From: Kluyvera sp047971185
Lineage (GTDB): Bacteria; Pseudomonadota; Gammaproteobacteria; Enterobacterales; Enterobacteriaceae
DNA length: 64,000 nt
NCBI RefSeq assembly: GCF_047971185.1
Contig: NZ_JBKDZH010000006.1
Location: 42,733 to 106,732 of the forward strand
Direction of reading: 5' to 3'
The notes beneath the pieces are model-generated. The model saw only the letters and a program-made list of their open reading frames with translations, made no database searches and had not been told where the DNA came from. Made by a program: the position numbers and the translations under genes. The first letter of the stretch is position 1. Each line of letters starts with the position of its first letter. Below, piece by piece: positions 8,393-17,645 of the stretch.

Positions 8393-9094
8393 ATGATTAC
8401 CACAAGAACAGCGAAACAGTGCGGACAAGCCGACTTCGGTTGGCTGCAGGCCCGCTATACCTTCTCTTTTGGACACTACTTCGATCCGAAACTGCTGGGC
8501 TATGCGTCTCTGCGGGTGCTGAACCAGGAAGTGCTCGCCCCCGGCGCGGCCTTCCAGCCGCGAACCTATCCGAAAGTCGATATTCTGAATCTGATTCTGG
8601 AAGGCGAAGCCGAATACCGCGACAACGAAGGCCACCACATTCAGGCCAAAGCCGGTGAAGCGCTGCTGATCGCCACCCAGCCGGGCGTGAGCTATAGCGA
8701 ACATAATCTGAGTAAAGAGAAGTCATTAACCCGGATACAAATCTGGCTCGACGCCTGCCCGGAACGCGAGAATCCACGCGTGCAGAAACTGACGCTGGAG
8801 GATGCCGCGCACCAGCTGCTGGCCTCGCCGGACGGCAGCCAGCACAGTTTACAGCTGCGTCAGCAGGTATGGCTGCACCATATTGAGCTGGCGAAAGGCG
8901 AGCGGGTGAATTTGCAGCTGCACGGGCCGCGCGCCTATCTGCAGTCGATCCACGGTACGGTACACGCGCTGGCGCATGACGCGGAAAAACAGGCGCTCAC
9001 CTGCGGCGACGGGGCTTTTATTCGTGATGAAGCCAATATCACACTCGTGGCCGATACCCCTCTGCGCGCTTTGCTGATAGATTTACCGGTGTAG
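8393..9094 (+). CDS. yhaK: Pirin-like bicupin YhaK
   Basis: Pirin-family bicupin, 233 residues, the E. coli length. The N-terminal cupin has FGHYFDPKLLGYASLRVLN and the first cupin motif around PKVDILNLILEGEAEY; a second, degenerate cupin follows. In E. coli YhaK is a cytosolic redox-sensitive protein that acts as a marker of nitrosative/oxidative stress, with no proven enzyme activity. It is read away from yhaJ and is followed by yhaL after 25 bases, probably in one transcript. AAAGGAGGGTC supplies a strong ribosome site. Confidence 0.94.
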   Translation: MITTRTAKQCGQADFGWLQARYTFSFGHYFDPKLLGYASLRVLNQEVLAPGAAFQPRTYPKVDILNLILEGEAEYRDNEGHHIQAKAGEALLIATQPGVSYSEHNLSKEKSLTRIQIWLDACPERENPRVQKLTLEDAAHQLLASPDGSQHSLQLRQQVWLHHIELAKGERVNLQLHGPRAYLQSIHGTVHALAHDAEKQALTCGDGAFIRDEANITLVADTPLRALLIDLPV

Positions 9095-9119
9095 GGTTAT
9101 TCAGGATAGTGGAAGTAAA

Positions 9120-9281
9120 ATGAGTAAGAGAAACAACAGAAAGCAGCACGCGGTGAAAGCCGTTAACACGCCTCAGCCGGTCAGCGCGCCAAAAGAGTTT
9201 GGCCTTGAAGAGATGCTGAGCGAACTGGAAGCGATCGTCGCCCAGGCAGAAAGCCGCCAGGCGGAAGATCAGGCGGCCTGA
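9120..9281 (+). CDS. yhaL: Small protein YhaL
   Basis: A 53-codon gene that starts MSKRNNRKQHAVK and ends AESRQAEDQAA. It has a basic, disordered N-terminus and an acidic helical C-terminal half (EEMLSELEAIVAQAE). The ribosome site is AGGA about ten bases before the ATG. The position after yhaK and the length match E. coli YhaL (about 54 residues). Function is unknown. Confidence 0.85.
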   Translation: MSKRNNRKQHAVKAVNTPQPVSAPKEFGLEEMLSELEAIVAQAESRQAEDQAA

Positions 9282-9283
9282 GA

Positions 9284-9308
9284 AAACGCCCCGGCCAATG
9301 ACCGGGGC
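9284..9308 (-). terminator. Terminator of cyuPA (minus strand)
   Basis: A 7-bp GC stem (GCCCCGG / CCGGGGC) is followed on the minus strand by GTTTTCT. It lies between the convergent yhaL and cyuA and may serve both. Confidence 0.7.
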
Positions 9309-9314
9309 TGACGG

Positions 9315-10607
9315 TTAGCCCAGCTTGCTGGCCATGATCTGAATCACCTGCTTATCGGTTTGCTGCATCGACTGGCAGGCTAGCGCGCAGAGGTTGGAAA
9401 TCGACTGTTCGACGTCATGCGCCACAATCCCCTCATTGCCGGTTACCGCCGTTTCATCCAGCGCCATCAGCACCGCTTTCCACGCCGACGACACGCTGGT
9501 CGAGACCTTCATCGCGCAGCTGTTCGACGCGCCGTCACAGATAATCCCGCTGACATCGCCAATCATGCTGCTGATTGCCATTGAGATACTGCGGTAGCTG
9601 CCGTCAATCAGCCAGCAAATCCCGGCGGCGGCCCCCATTGATGCCGTCGTAGCGGCGCAGAGTGCAGACAGCATCGGCAGCTGATGGTGGATATAGATCG
9701 CCGTCAGATGCGAGAGCATCAGCCCGCGCGCCATTTTTTCCTGCGAGCAGCCCAGATGTTCGGCGACCACCACCACCGGCATAGTGGCGGCAATCCCCTG
9801 GTTACCGGAGCCCGAATTGCTCATGGCGGGCAGGCAGGCGCCGCCCATACGCGCATCCGATGCGGCCGACGTGCGGATCATAATGTCGGACAGCAGATCC
9901 TTCGCCAGCAGGCCGCGTTCGCGCTGGCGCTGAAGCGTCGCGCCAATGTGTAGCCCATACTGCGCGCGCAGCCCCTCGTGGGAGAGCGCGCTATTAAGCA
10001 ACGCCGCATCAAGGATAAAACTGATTTTTTCAAACGGTGCCTGCTCGGCGAACTCTACCACCTGCGCCAGCGTCACTCCGGCCAGCGATGCCGTCGATTC
10101 CTCTTCACCGGTGCAGCCGCCGCCGCTGGCATCAAGCAGCGTGGCGCCATTTCTCACCACTCGCGCCACACGGGTATGACCGCCGGCGATGGTCACCGTG
10201 GCCGACTCGTCGTCGGTATACACCGTCGCACAGGCGTACAGAACCTCTTCACACGGTTCCTGAATCGACACCGCGACCTTACCGCTCGCCAGCAGCGTTT
10301 TAGCGGCGGCGATAGACTCCACGGAGGCGCTTTTTAACACCTCCAGCCCGGCCTGCGGATCGCCCCCCAGCGCGCCAACGGCGGCGGCAATCGGTAGCCC
10401 CACCATGCCGGTCCCCGGCACGGTAACGCCCATACCGTTCTTCATCAGATTAGGCGACACCCTGGCGTCAATCCGGCGTACTCTTCCCGCCAGATGCGAG
10501 GCGGCAATCGCGCTGGCCAGCGCCAGCGACACCGGCTCGGTACAGCCCATCGCAGGCTTGACGTTTTGTTTAACCGCTTGAATCAGGGTATCCCACAGCG
10601 GATTCAT
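9315..10607 (-). CDS. cyuA: L-cysteine desulfidase CyuA (YhaM)
   Basis: UPF0597 family [4Fe-4S] enzyme that converts L-cysteine to pyruvate, ammonia and H2S under anaerobic conditions. About 430 residues if translation begins at MNPLWDTLI; the frame is open upstream for ten more codons, but that stretch is not conserved. Cysteines in family-typical contexts are seen: GCTEP near residue 22, GGGCTGEE near 170 and CDGASNSCAMK near 350. It lies directly downstream of cyuP on the same strand, forming the uptake-and-breakdown pair that CyuR/DecR controls in E. coli. Confidence 0.92.
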   Translation of the reverse strand: MNPLWDTLIQAVKQNVKPAMGCTEPVSLALASAIAASHLAGRVRRIDARVSPNLMKNGMGVTVPGTGMVGLPIAAAVGALGGDPQAGLEVLKSASVESIAAAKTLLASGKVAVSIQEPCEEVLYACATVYTDDESATVTIAGGHTRVARVVRNGATLLDASGGGCTGEEESTASLAGVTLAQVVEFAEQAPFEKISFILDAALLNSALSHEGLRAQYGLHIGATLQRQRERGLLAKDLLSDIMIRTSAASDARMGGACLPAMSNSGSGNQGIAATMPVVVVAEHLGCSQEKMARGLMLSHLTAIYIHHQLPMLSALCAATTASMGAAAGICWLIDGSYRSISMAISSMIGDVSGIICDGASNSCAMKVSTSVSSAWKAVLMALDETAVTGNEGIVAHDVEQSISNLCALACQSMQQTDKQVIQIMASKLG

Positions 10608-10637
10608 CGTTACTTCAACCATCTTAACCATCCACAA

Positions 10638-11963
10638 TCAGGAGAATGCCAGGAACGGGGAGACGCAGAGCAGCAGGCCGGTAATGATGATGGCCGCCAG
10701 CGAGATCCCTTTGTATTTATGCAGTGCCGGTACTTTGTAAACCAGCCAGGCCGGAATCAGACAGCCCACCATGCCGAAGATCGGGCTACAGATAGAGGTG
10801 AAGCTCAGCACCGGCGCATTCAGCACGATCGCGCTCCAGGCCAGCAGGATGGCGAAGATCATGATCCCGCGTTGCACTAGCTTCTCATTGATCTTTTCCA
10901 GCGGCATTTTGCGACGCAGCAGGTTAATCACGATCCCTTGCGTGGCCTCGCGAAAGCCGAGGTAAACGCCGAAGAACGCGGTCATCACCGCAAAAATATT
11001 GAGGATCACGCTCACCACGGTAACCCAGGCACCCGTGCTACCGTTGATAAACTGCGCGGCAATCGCCAGCGCCGAGATATTCTGCTCGTAGGCTTTTACC
11101 GCTTCGTCATGGCCCATCGCCAGAGTGAAGGAGACGGCATAGAAAAAGACCACAACGAACAGAATACCGAAGGCAATGTTCATCGCCCGCAGCGCTTTGT
11201 GGCGCGCCACTTCGCGGGATTTCTCCTTCGAGCGATAGGAGATAACCATCGGGCTAAGCGTCTGAATAAACAGAATGGAGGTCAGGGTAAACGGCAGCGT
11301 AATAATGGCATTTTTGATTAGCAGCCCCATCGGCGGCAGCGTACCGGCGTTATAAAGGTGCCACATCCCTACCATCGATACGCCCAGCGCTGCCACCACC
11401 AGTAGTTTGGTCAACACCATAAAGCTGGAGACTTTGAACAGCAACTTTTCGCCGCGCGAGGAGATGGCCACCAGCACGCAAATCAGCACCAGGCCGTAGA
11501 ACGGGTTTTCTGACAGCAGGCCGTCGGTGACGCCAAAGGTGTGCAGATAAGAGGCGCTGTCGTTGGTGATCGCCGTGGAGTAAACAAACATCCAGATCAC
11601 CAGCATAATGAAGTACAGCGCCCCCAGTAAAATACCCCAGTTTTTGCCCAGGTATCCGCTGATCACGCTAGGGTAGTCTTTACACTCCGGTGACTCGGCC
11701 AGGGTATTGATAAACAGCCGCTGAAACAGATACATGGCCGGATAGCCGACGATGGAGGAGAGCAGGAAGACCCACAGCCCCATCAGCCCAACCTGTACCG
11801 GTAAAAAGACGATCCCCGCGCCGATAGCCATCCCGATACTCATAATGACCCAGCCGACATCGGTGCTGTCGAACTTTATCGCCGCCTGCCATTCACTTTC
11901 AGACATGCCCGCCCGCGCCGCCGCCGTTGAGGTGTGCGTAGGTGAAACTGAGATTGTTTCCAT
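10638..11963 (-). CDS. cyuP: Cysteine/serine permease CyuP (YhaO)
   Basis: HAAAP (serine/threonine/aromatic permease) family transporter, 441 residues, about eleven membrane segments. Typical motifs are WVIMSIGMAIGAGIVFLPVQ near residue 37 and FREATQGI in the C-terminal half. In E. coli YhaO takes up cysteine and D-serine. It heads the cyuP-cyuA operon and is followed by cyuA within about 30 bases. It reads away from a 0.5-kb AT-rich region that should hold its promoter. Confidence 0.93.
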   Translation of the reverse strand: METISVSPTHTSTAAARAGMSESEWQAAIKFDSTDVGWVIMSIGMAIGAGIVFLPVQVGLMGLWVFLLSSIVGYPAMYLFQRLFINTLAESPECKDYPSVISGYLGKNWGILLGALYFIMLVIWMFVYSTAITNDSASYLHTFGVTDGLLSENPFYGLVLICVLVAISSRGEKLLFKVSSFMVLTKLLVVAALGVSMVGMWHLYNAGTLPPMGLLIKNAIITLPFTLTSILFIQTLSPMVISYRSKEKSREVARHKALRAMNIAFGILFVVVFFYAVSFTLAMGHDEAVKAYEQNISALAIAAQFINGSTGAWVTVVSVILNIFAVMTAFFGVYLGFREATQGIVINLLRRKMPLEKINEKLVQRGIMIFAILLAWSAIVLNAPVLSFTSICSPIFGMVGCLIPAWLVYKVPALHKYKGISLAAIIITGLLLCVSPFLAFS

Positions 11964-12490
11964 AACAAATTCTCACTCTTGGTTTGTAGGGTTTATTGTT
12001 CTAATGCAGATTGATATTTCAAAAAAACAAATCAATGCAGGCTTATTCACTGCTTTTTGTTGGAGTGTGAAGATCATAGCGCGAGTGAAGGAGAAAAAAG
12101 TTGCAACTGCCAGGCCACCCAAAAGCCAGAAAGAGAAATAAATGCCATGAATAGCGGATTGTGGACTTTCTATTTCTCTTTTTATTAAAAAACAGAGTAA
12201 CAATCGGTTTTTATATTCACCAGAAAATAAGTAACAATTTGTTTTTAAATGAGTTTATTGAAAATAGGTTCCTTTCTGGCAAACACGCTGAAAGGGAATT
12301 CGTGAAGTGGCGCAATAAATAATGTTAAAGAGTTGTAATTGCGATAGACCGCAAAAAATGATGGCTATCACAACATCACTCAGCACCAGTCAATAACACT
12401 ATATTTTGTAATGATATGGTAAACATTCAGCATATTTATCTAGCAGGAGCGATGTTTTCTTACGCTGGGCCGTCCGGCGGCCAGAAAGCA
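11964..12490. promoter_or_regulatory. AT-rich gap between cyuP and rnpB
   Basis: A 527-base region without a gene. It contains the cyuP leader and a long-loop inverted repeat, AAAGAGAAATA (12130-12140) with TATTTCTCTTT (12171-12181), the latter followed by T. Poly-A/T tracts follow (TTGTTTTTAAATGAG near 12240). E. coli has the tdc operon and yhaBC in this interval; nothing of them is visible here. A CyuR operator is expected near the cyuP start but I cannot point to one. Confidence 0.45.
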
Positions 12491-12514
12491 AAAACCCCGC
12501 CGAGGCGGGGTTTT
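12491..12514 (-). terminator. rnpB terminator
   Basis: On the minus strand AAAACCCCGCC-TC-GGCGGGGTTTT: a strong GC stem with flanking A and T runs, six bases past the mature RNase P RNA 3' end. Confidence 0.93.
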
Positions 12515-12519
12515 CTAAA

Positions 12520-12900
<381 letters not shown>

Positions 12901-12932
12901 GGCGCGCAGTATAGAGGGTTTGCGCGCCGATG

Positions 12933-14078
12933 TCACCTTTCCGTCAGCATTCCCACCTGCAGGGTGGCGGCAATATTACGCGAGGTGAGATAAATATTGT
13001 CCGCCGCGTCGCGGAACGCCTCTTCCAGCGAGCCAATACGGTTGAGCACGCTGAAGACGGAATCGATGCCGTACTGGTGTACCACGCCAACGTCGCGGGT
13101 CAGGCTGCCGGCGATGCCAATCACCGGCTTATGGTATTTTTTCGCCACGCTGGCTACGCCGACCGGCACCTTACCGTGAATACTCTGGCTATCCAGCCGG
13201 CCTTCGCCGGTGACCACCAGCGTGCAGTCGTGAATATGCTCTTCCAGGTTTAGCGCCTGCGTGACAATTTCAATGCCGCTGCGCAGCTCTGCGCCAAGAA
13301 ACGCCATCAACGCCGCGCCCATACCGCCCGCGGCCCCGGCCCCCGGCACCGCTTTCACATCGACCCGCAGCGATTTGTGGATGACCTCGGCGTAGTGCGC
13401 CAGGTTGCGGTCCAGCTCGGTAATCATCTGCGCGGTTGCCCCTTTCTGCGGCCCGAAAATACAGGACGCGCCAAACGGCCCGGTCAGCGGGTTGGTGACA
13501 TCGCAGGCCACACGAATGCTACAGCCCTGTAGACGCGCATCCAGCCCGGAAATATCAATGTGGTTAAGGCTCATCAGGCTGCCGCCGCCAAAGCCGATTG
13601 CCGTACCGTTGGCATCGCACAGCTTCGCGCCCAGCGCCTGCACCATCCCGGCGCCGCCGTCGTTGGTCGCGCTGCCGCCGATGCCGATAATAATGTTCTT
13701 CACCCCGCTTTCCAGCGCCTGGAGAATCAGCTCTCCGGTACCGAACGAGGTGGTCACTAATGGGTTACGCCGCTCGGGCGGCACCAGCGCCAGGCCGCTG
13801 GCGGCGGCCATTTCGATAAACGCCGTACCGCCGTCCCCCGAAATGCCCCACTGCGCCGCCACAGCATCGCCAAGCGGGCCGGTGACGGTTGACGTCATCG
13901 CGCGCCCCTGCGTGGCTGCAATCATCGCCTCGACCGTTCCTTCTCCACCGTCGGCGACCGGTACTGACACGAACTGCGCTTCCGGAAAGATTTCCCGAAA
14001 TCCTTTTTCTATCGCCTGAGCTACCTCGGTGGCAGAAAGGCTTTCTGTATAAGAGTCTGGGGCGATTACGATTTTCAT
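12933..14078 (-). CDS. garK: Glycerate 2-kinase GarK
   Basis: Phosphorylates D-glycerate to 2-phosphoglycerate, the last step of galactarate and glucarate breakdown. It has 381 residues. The start at 14078 gives the conserved MKIVIAPDSYTESLSATEVA; the open frame upstream runs through the REP element and is not coding. Family marks include VADGGEGTVEAM, the GIGGSATNDGGAGMVQALGA loop and VPGAGAAGGMGAAL. It is the last gene of garPLRK, separated from garR by a REP element. Confidence 0.95.
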   Translation of the reverse strand: MKIVIAPDSYTESLSATEVAQAIEKGFREIFPEAQFVSVPVADGGEGTVEAMIAATQGRAMTSTVTGPLGDAVAAQWGISGDGGTAFIEMAAASGLALVPPERRNPLVTTSFGTGELILQALESGVKNIIIGIGGSATNDGGAGMVQALGAKLCDANGTAIGFGGGSLMSLNHIDISGLDARLQGCSIRVACDVTNPLTGPFGASCIFGPQKGATAQMITELDRNLAHYAEVIHKSLRVDVKAVPGAGAAGGMGAALMAFLGAELRSGIEIVTQALNLEEHIHDCTLVVTGEGRLDSQSIHGKVPVGVASVAKKYHKPVIGIAGSLTRDVGVVHQYGIDSVFSVLNRIGSLEEAFRDAADNIYLTSRNIAATLQVGMLTER

Positions 14079-14096
14079 ATCTGAGCCTATTAGCGC

Positions 14097-14166
14097 GCGA
14101 CGCCGGATGACGCAAAACTTACCCGGCCTACCTTGTAGGCCCGACAAGCTCAACGCCGCCGGGCAC
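14097..14166. repeat. REP-type element between garR and garK
   Basis: A facing pair of REP-like units: GCCGGATGACGCAAAACTTA..CCGGCCTA, and TGTAGGCCCGACAAGCTCAACG..CCGGGCA. It fills almost all of the 95-base gap inside the gar operon, where such elements often set different mRNA stability for upstream and downstream genes. Confidence 0.8.
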
Positions 14167-14173
14167 GTCGTCC

Positions 14174-15058
14174 TTAGCGAGTCACTTCCACTTTCGCCAG
14201 TTTCTCGTAATAGCACGCCAGGGCGCTATGGTCGGCGGTGCCCAGACCATCGGCGCGCAGCGCCTGCATCATTTCCATCACCGCCGCCGTCAGCGGCAGC
14301 TGCGCGCCAACGCCGTGGGAAGTGTCCAGCGCGTTCGCCAGATCTTTAATATGCAGGTCGATACGGAAGCCAGGCTTGAAGTTGCGGTCCATCACCATCG
14401 GCGCTTTGGCATCCAGCACGGTGCTGCCCGCCAGGCCGCCGCGAATCGCCTGATAGACCAGATCCGGGTTCACGCCCGCTTTGGTCGCCAGGGTCAGCGC
14501 TTCCGACATCGCCGCGATATTCAGCGCGACGATTACCTGGTTTGCCAGCTTGGTAACGTTACCCGCGCCGATTTCGCCGGTATGGACCACAGAGCCAGCC
14601 ATCGCTTTCATCAGGTCGTAGTACTTATCGAAAATCGCCTTATCGCCGCCCACCATCACCGACAGCGTGCCGTCGATAGCCTTCGGTTCGCCGCCGCTGA
14701 CCGGCGCATCCAGCATCTCTACGCCTTTCGCCTTCAGCGCGTCGCTAATCTCACGGCTTGCCAGCGGCGCAATAGAACTCATATCAATCAGCACGGTACC
14801 CGGCTTCGCGCCTTCGATAATACCGTTTTCACCCAGCGCTACCTCTTTCACGTGCGGCGAGTTCGGCAGCATGGTGATGATCACATCGCACTGCTCGGCA
14901 ATCGCTTTTGGCGTGGTGGCGGTTTCCGCGCCCGCCGCAATCACTTCGGCAATGGTTTCAGCATTACGGTCGGCAACCACCAGCGAGTAACCCGCTTTCA
15001 GCAGGTTTTTGCTCATCGGTTTGCCCATGATACCCAGACCAATAAAACCAACTTTCAT
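14174..15058 (-). CDS. garR: Tartronate semialdehyde reductase GarR
   Basis: Reduces tartronate semialdehyde to D-glycerate with NADH. It has 294 residues and belongs to the beta-hydroxyacid dehydrogenase family. The N-terminal Rossmann motif is GFIGLGIMGKPMSKNLLKAG. The substrate loop DAPVSGGEPKA lies near residue 120. The catalytic lysine is in GAGNVTKLANQ near 171. It receives the product of GarL, encoded immediately upstream in the operon, and feeds GarK. Confidence 0.96.
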   Translation of the reverse strand: MKVGFIGLGIMGKPMSKNLLKAGYSLVVADRNAETIAEVIAAGAETATTPKAIAEQCDVIITMLPNSPHVKEVALGENGIIEGAKPGTVLIDMSSIAPLASREISDALKAKGVEMLDAPVSGGEPKAIDGTLSVMVGGDKAIFDKYYDLMKAMAGSVVHTGEIGAGNVTKLANQVIVALNIAAMSEALTLATKAGVNPDLVYQAIRGGLAGSTVLDAKAPMVMDRNFKPGFRIDLHIKDLANALDTSHGVGAQLPLTAAVMEMMQALRADGLGTADHSALACYYEKLAKVEVTR

Positions 15059-15094
15059 CGTTATTTCCTCAATTTTGCGTTAATTCGGTGGTGG

Positions 15095-15865
15095 TTATTT
15101 TTTAAAGGCATCCGCCAGCTTCTGCGTTCCGGCGCGGAACACGCCCAGGTCGCTGCCGACGGCCACAAAGGTGGCGCCCCATTCCAGATAGCGGCGCGCA
15201 TCGGCTTCCACCGGCGCCAGAATGCCGCTTGGCTTACCGTGCGCTTTCGCACGGGCGAAAATGTGCTGAATCGCCTTCTGAACCTCAGGATGCGAGGCAT
15301 TGCCCAGGTGGCCCAGCGCGGCGGCCAGATCGCTTGGCCCGACGAAAATGCCGTCTACGCCGTCGGTCGCGGCGATGGCGTCAACGTTATCCACGCCCTG
15401 CTGGCTCTCAATCTGTACCAGGATGGTGATGTTCTTGTTGGACTGCGTGAAGTAGTCCGGCACGGTGCCAAACATATTGCCGCGATGCGAAACGGAGACG
15501 CCGCGAATGCCTTCCGGCGGATAGCGCGTGGATGACACCGCCTGCGCCGCCTGTTCCTGGGTTTCGACGAACGGGATCAGGAAGTTGTAGAAGCCAATAT
15601 CCAGCATGCGTTTGATGATCACCGGCTCGTTGGTCGGCACGCGGACCACCGGAGCGCTCTGGCTGCCTTTCAGCGCCATCAGCTGCGGGATGAGAGTCGT
15701 CACATCATTCGGCGCGTGTTCGCTGTCCAGTACCAGCCAGTCGAACCCAGCCAGGCCTAACACTTCGGTGCTGATTGGGCTGGCGAGAGCGGACCAGCAG
15801 CCGATTTGGATCTGATGAGCAGCCAGCGCCGCTTTGAATTTGTTAGGGAAAATCGCGTTATCCAT
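15095..15865 (-). CDS. garL: 5-keto-4-deoxy-D-glucarate aldolase GarL
   Basis: Class II (HpcH/HpaI family) aldolase that splits 5-keto-4-deoxy-D-glucarate and 2-keto-3-deoxyglucarate to pyruvate and tartronate semialdehyde. Two ATGs are possible, at 15871 and 15865. The second is preferred because AAGG lies eight bases ahead of it and only two ahead of the first, and because it gives the family length of 256. Motifs: DSEHAPND with the catalytic His near residue 50, the metal-binding Glu in QIESQQG, and VGPSDLAAALG. Confidence 0.94.
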   Translation of the reverse strand: MDNAIFPNKFKAALAAHQIQIGCWSALASPISTEVLGLAGFDWLVLDSEHAPNDVTTLIPQLMALKGSQSAPVVRVPTNEPVIIKRMLDIGFYNFLIPFVETQEQAAQAVSSTRYPPEGIRGVSVSHRGNMFGTVPDYFTQSNKNITILVQIESQQGVDNVDAIAATDGVDGIFVGPSDLAAALGHLGNASHPEVQKAIQHIFARAKAHGKPSGILAPVEADARRYLEWGATFVAVGSDLGVFRAGTQKLADAFKK

Positions 15866-15891
15866 TTTCATTACCTTAAGTTAGTCGCGGC

Positions 15892-17232
15892 TTACTTCCG
15901 CAGTTCCAGACGTTTGATGTCGCCCACCACGAACAGGTAGCAAACCATCATCATCAGCGCGGAACAGCCAACAAAAATCAGTGCGCCATTAAAGGAGTGC
16001 AGCTCGCTAACGATATAGCCAATCACCAGCGGCGTGACGATAGAGGCCACGTTGCCAAACACGTTGAACAGACCGCCGCACAGGCCGACAATTTCTTTCG
16101 GCGCCACGTCGGAGATAACTGGCCAGCCAAGCGCCCCGAAGCCTTTGCCGAAGAAGGCCAGCGCCATCAGCGTGACCACCAGCGCGGTGTTGTCGGTGTA
16201 GTTACATAAAATAATCGTCGATGCCAGCAGCATGCCCAGTACGATCGGCAGCTTACGCGCAAAGGTCAGCGTACAGCCACGGCGAATCAGGTAGTCGGAG
16301 AACAGCCCGCCCAGCACGCCGCCGGCGAAGCCGCACAGCGCAGGGATCGATGCCACCAGCCCCACCTTCAGAATCGACATGCCTTTATCCTGCACCAGGT
16401 AAATCGGGAACCAGGTGAGGAAGAACCAGGTGATAGTGTTTAAGAAATACTGGCCGAAGAAGATACCCAGCATCATACGGCTGCCGAGCAGCTGCTTGAT
16501 ATAATCCAGTTTCGGACCTTTCGCCGCCGCGGTGCCCGGCTTTTTATGGTCCATATCTACCACTGCGCCGTTATCCGAGATAAATTTCAGCTCTTCCTGG
16601 GACATCCGCGGATGGTCGGTCGGGTTATGGACGAACTTCACCCACATGCCGGTCAGGACGAAGCCAATCACGCCCATCACGGTGAAAACATGCTCCCAGC
16701 CCCAGGCAAAGGTCAGCCAGCCCAGCAGCGGCGAGAACAGTGCCAGCGAGAAGTACTGCGCGGAGTTAAAGATAGCCGAGGCGGTGCCGCGCTCTTTGGT
16801 GGGGAACCAGGCCGCGACAATACGCGCGTTCGCCGGGAACGAGGGTGCTTCAGAGAAGCCCAGCATAAAGCGCATAAAGAACATGGAGACGCCGGCCCAC
16901 GCCAGCGGGAAGAGACCAACGAAACCCTGTAAGAAGGTAAACAGCGACCAGAAGAACAGGCTGTAGGAATAGACTTTCTTCGAGCCAAATTTATCCAGTA
17001 ACCAGCCACCCGGAATTTGCATAAGCAGGTAAGCCCAGCCGAATGCCGAGAAGATATAGCCCATCGACACCGCGCTCAAATCTAACTCTTTCGCCACGGC
17101 GGTACCGGCAATGGAAAGCGTTGCGCGGTCCGCGTAGTTAACGGCCGTAACAATAAAAATAATTAAAAGAATTAAATAACGGGTAGGCATACCCTTTTTA
17201 GCTTCAGCAACGTCAGCAGTATCGTGTATCAT
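15892..17232 (-). CDS. garP: Galactarate/glucarate transporter GarP
   Basis: Anion:cation symporter-type major facilitator importing galactarate and D-glucarate with protons. It has 446 residues and twelve membrane segments. The N-terminal signature NYADRATLSIAG (about 31-42) and the FMLGFSEAPSFPANARI motif near residue 125 are those of the hexuronate/glucarate MFS group. First gene of the garPLRK operon, divergent from garD across a 413-base control region. Confidence 0.95.
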   Translation of the reverse strand: MIHDTADVAEAKKGMPTRYLILLIIFIVTAVNYADRATLSIAGTAVAKELDLSAVSMGYIFSAFGWAYLLMQIPGGWLLDKFGSKKVYSYSLFFWSLFTFLQGFVGLFPLAWAGVSMFFMRFMLGFSEAPSFPANARIVAAWFPTKERGTASAIFNSAQYFSLALFSPLLGWLTFAWGWEHVFTVMGVIGFVLTGMWVKFVHNPTDHPRMSQEELKFISDNGAVVDMDHKKPGTAAAKGPKLDYIKQLLGSRMMLGIFFGQYFLNTITWFFLTWFPIYLVQDKGMSILKVGLVASIPALCGFAGGVLGGLFSDYLIRRGCTLTFARKLPIVLGMLLASTIILCNYTDNTALVVTLMALAFFGKGFGALGWPVISDVAPKEIVGLCGGLFNVFGNVASIVTPLVIGYIVSELHSFNGALIFVGCSALMMMVCYLFVVGDIKRLELRK

Positions 17233-17645
17233 TTTATTATCCTCGGGTACATGAGGCTTTAATCTTATTGTTTTTATTAAAGCGAATTCCGCTGATTATT
17301 TAATTGATAACGGGTTATCTCAATAAATAATCAGACACCTTGAAATCGACAATCAGTATAATCAGAATGCCGCCCCTGCACATTGTGCAAACTACCAATT
17401 TCATCGCTTTAAAAATTCATTTTATTGATCATATGCACACAGCACTGGGCGCTGATGCACAATTTCAGCCATTGATACCCTTGCCCCATGGGGGATGACA
17501 ACGATAGGTGATCTGCATCACATTTTTATATTTAAACTCCTGACATTCTTTATTCCAATACTGGAGTGTTTTTATTTTCCATTACCAGAAGCGAAACACT
17601 TATATACATAATTCTTTTTACCCCCTGGCTGGAGAATGCTGGACA
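17233..17645. promoter_or_regulatory. garP-garD divergent control region with TGCACA repeats
   Basis: This 413-base gap separates the two divergent galactarate operons. It is AT-rich on the garP side. It holds a short palindrome TGCACATTGTGCA (17377-17389) and two more TGCACA half-sites (17434-17439 and 17456-17461). In E. coli the activator CdaR controls both operons from this region; the TGCACA repeats are my candidates for its sites (inference). A sequence close to CTGGAGAATGCTGG before garD provides its ribosome site. Confidence 0.5.

Noticed and set aside
10608..10637. Ten-codon N-terminal extension of cyuA
   Set aside because: Frame is open, but the family begins near MNPLW and the extra residues are not conserved-looking.
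14228..15535. 435-codon open frame antisense to garR and garL
   Set aside because: Crosses two conserved genes on the other strand and has shadow-type composition.
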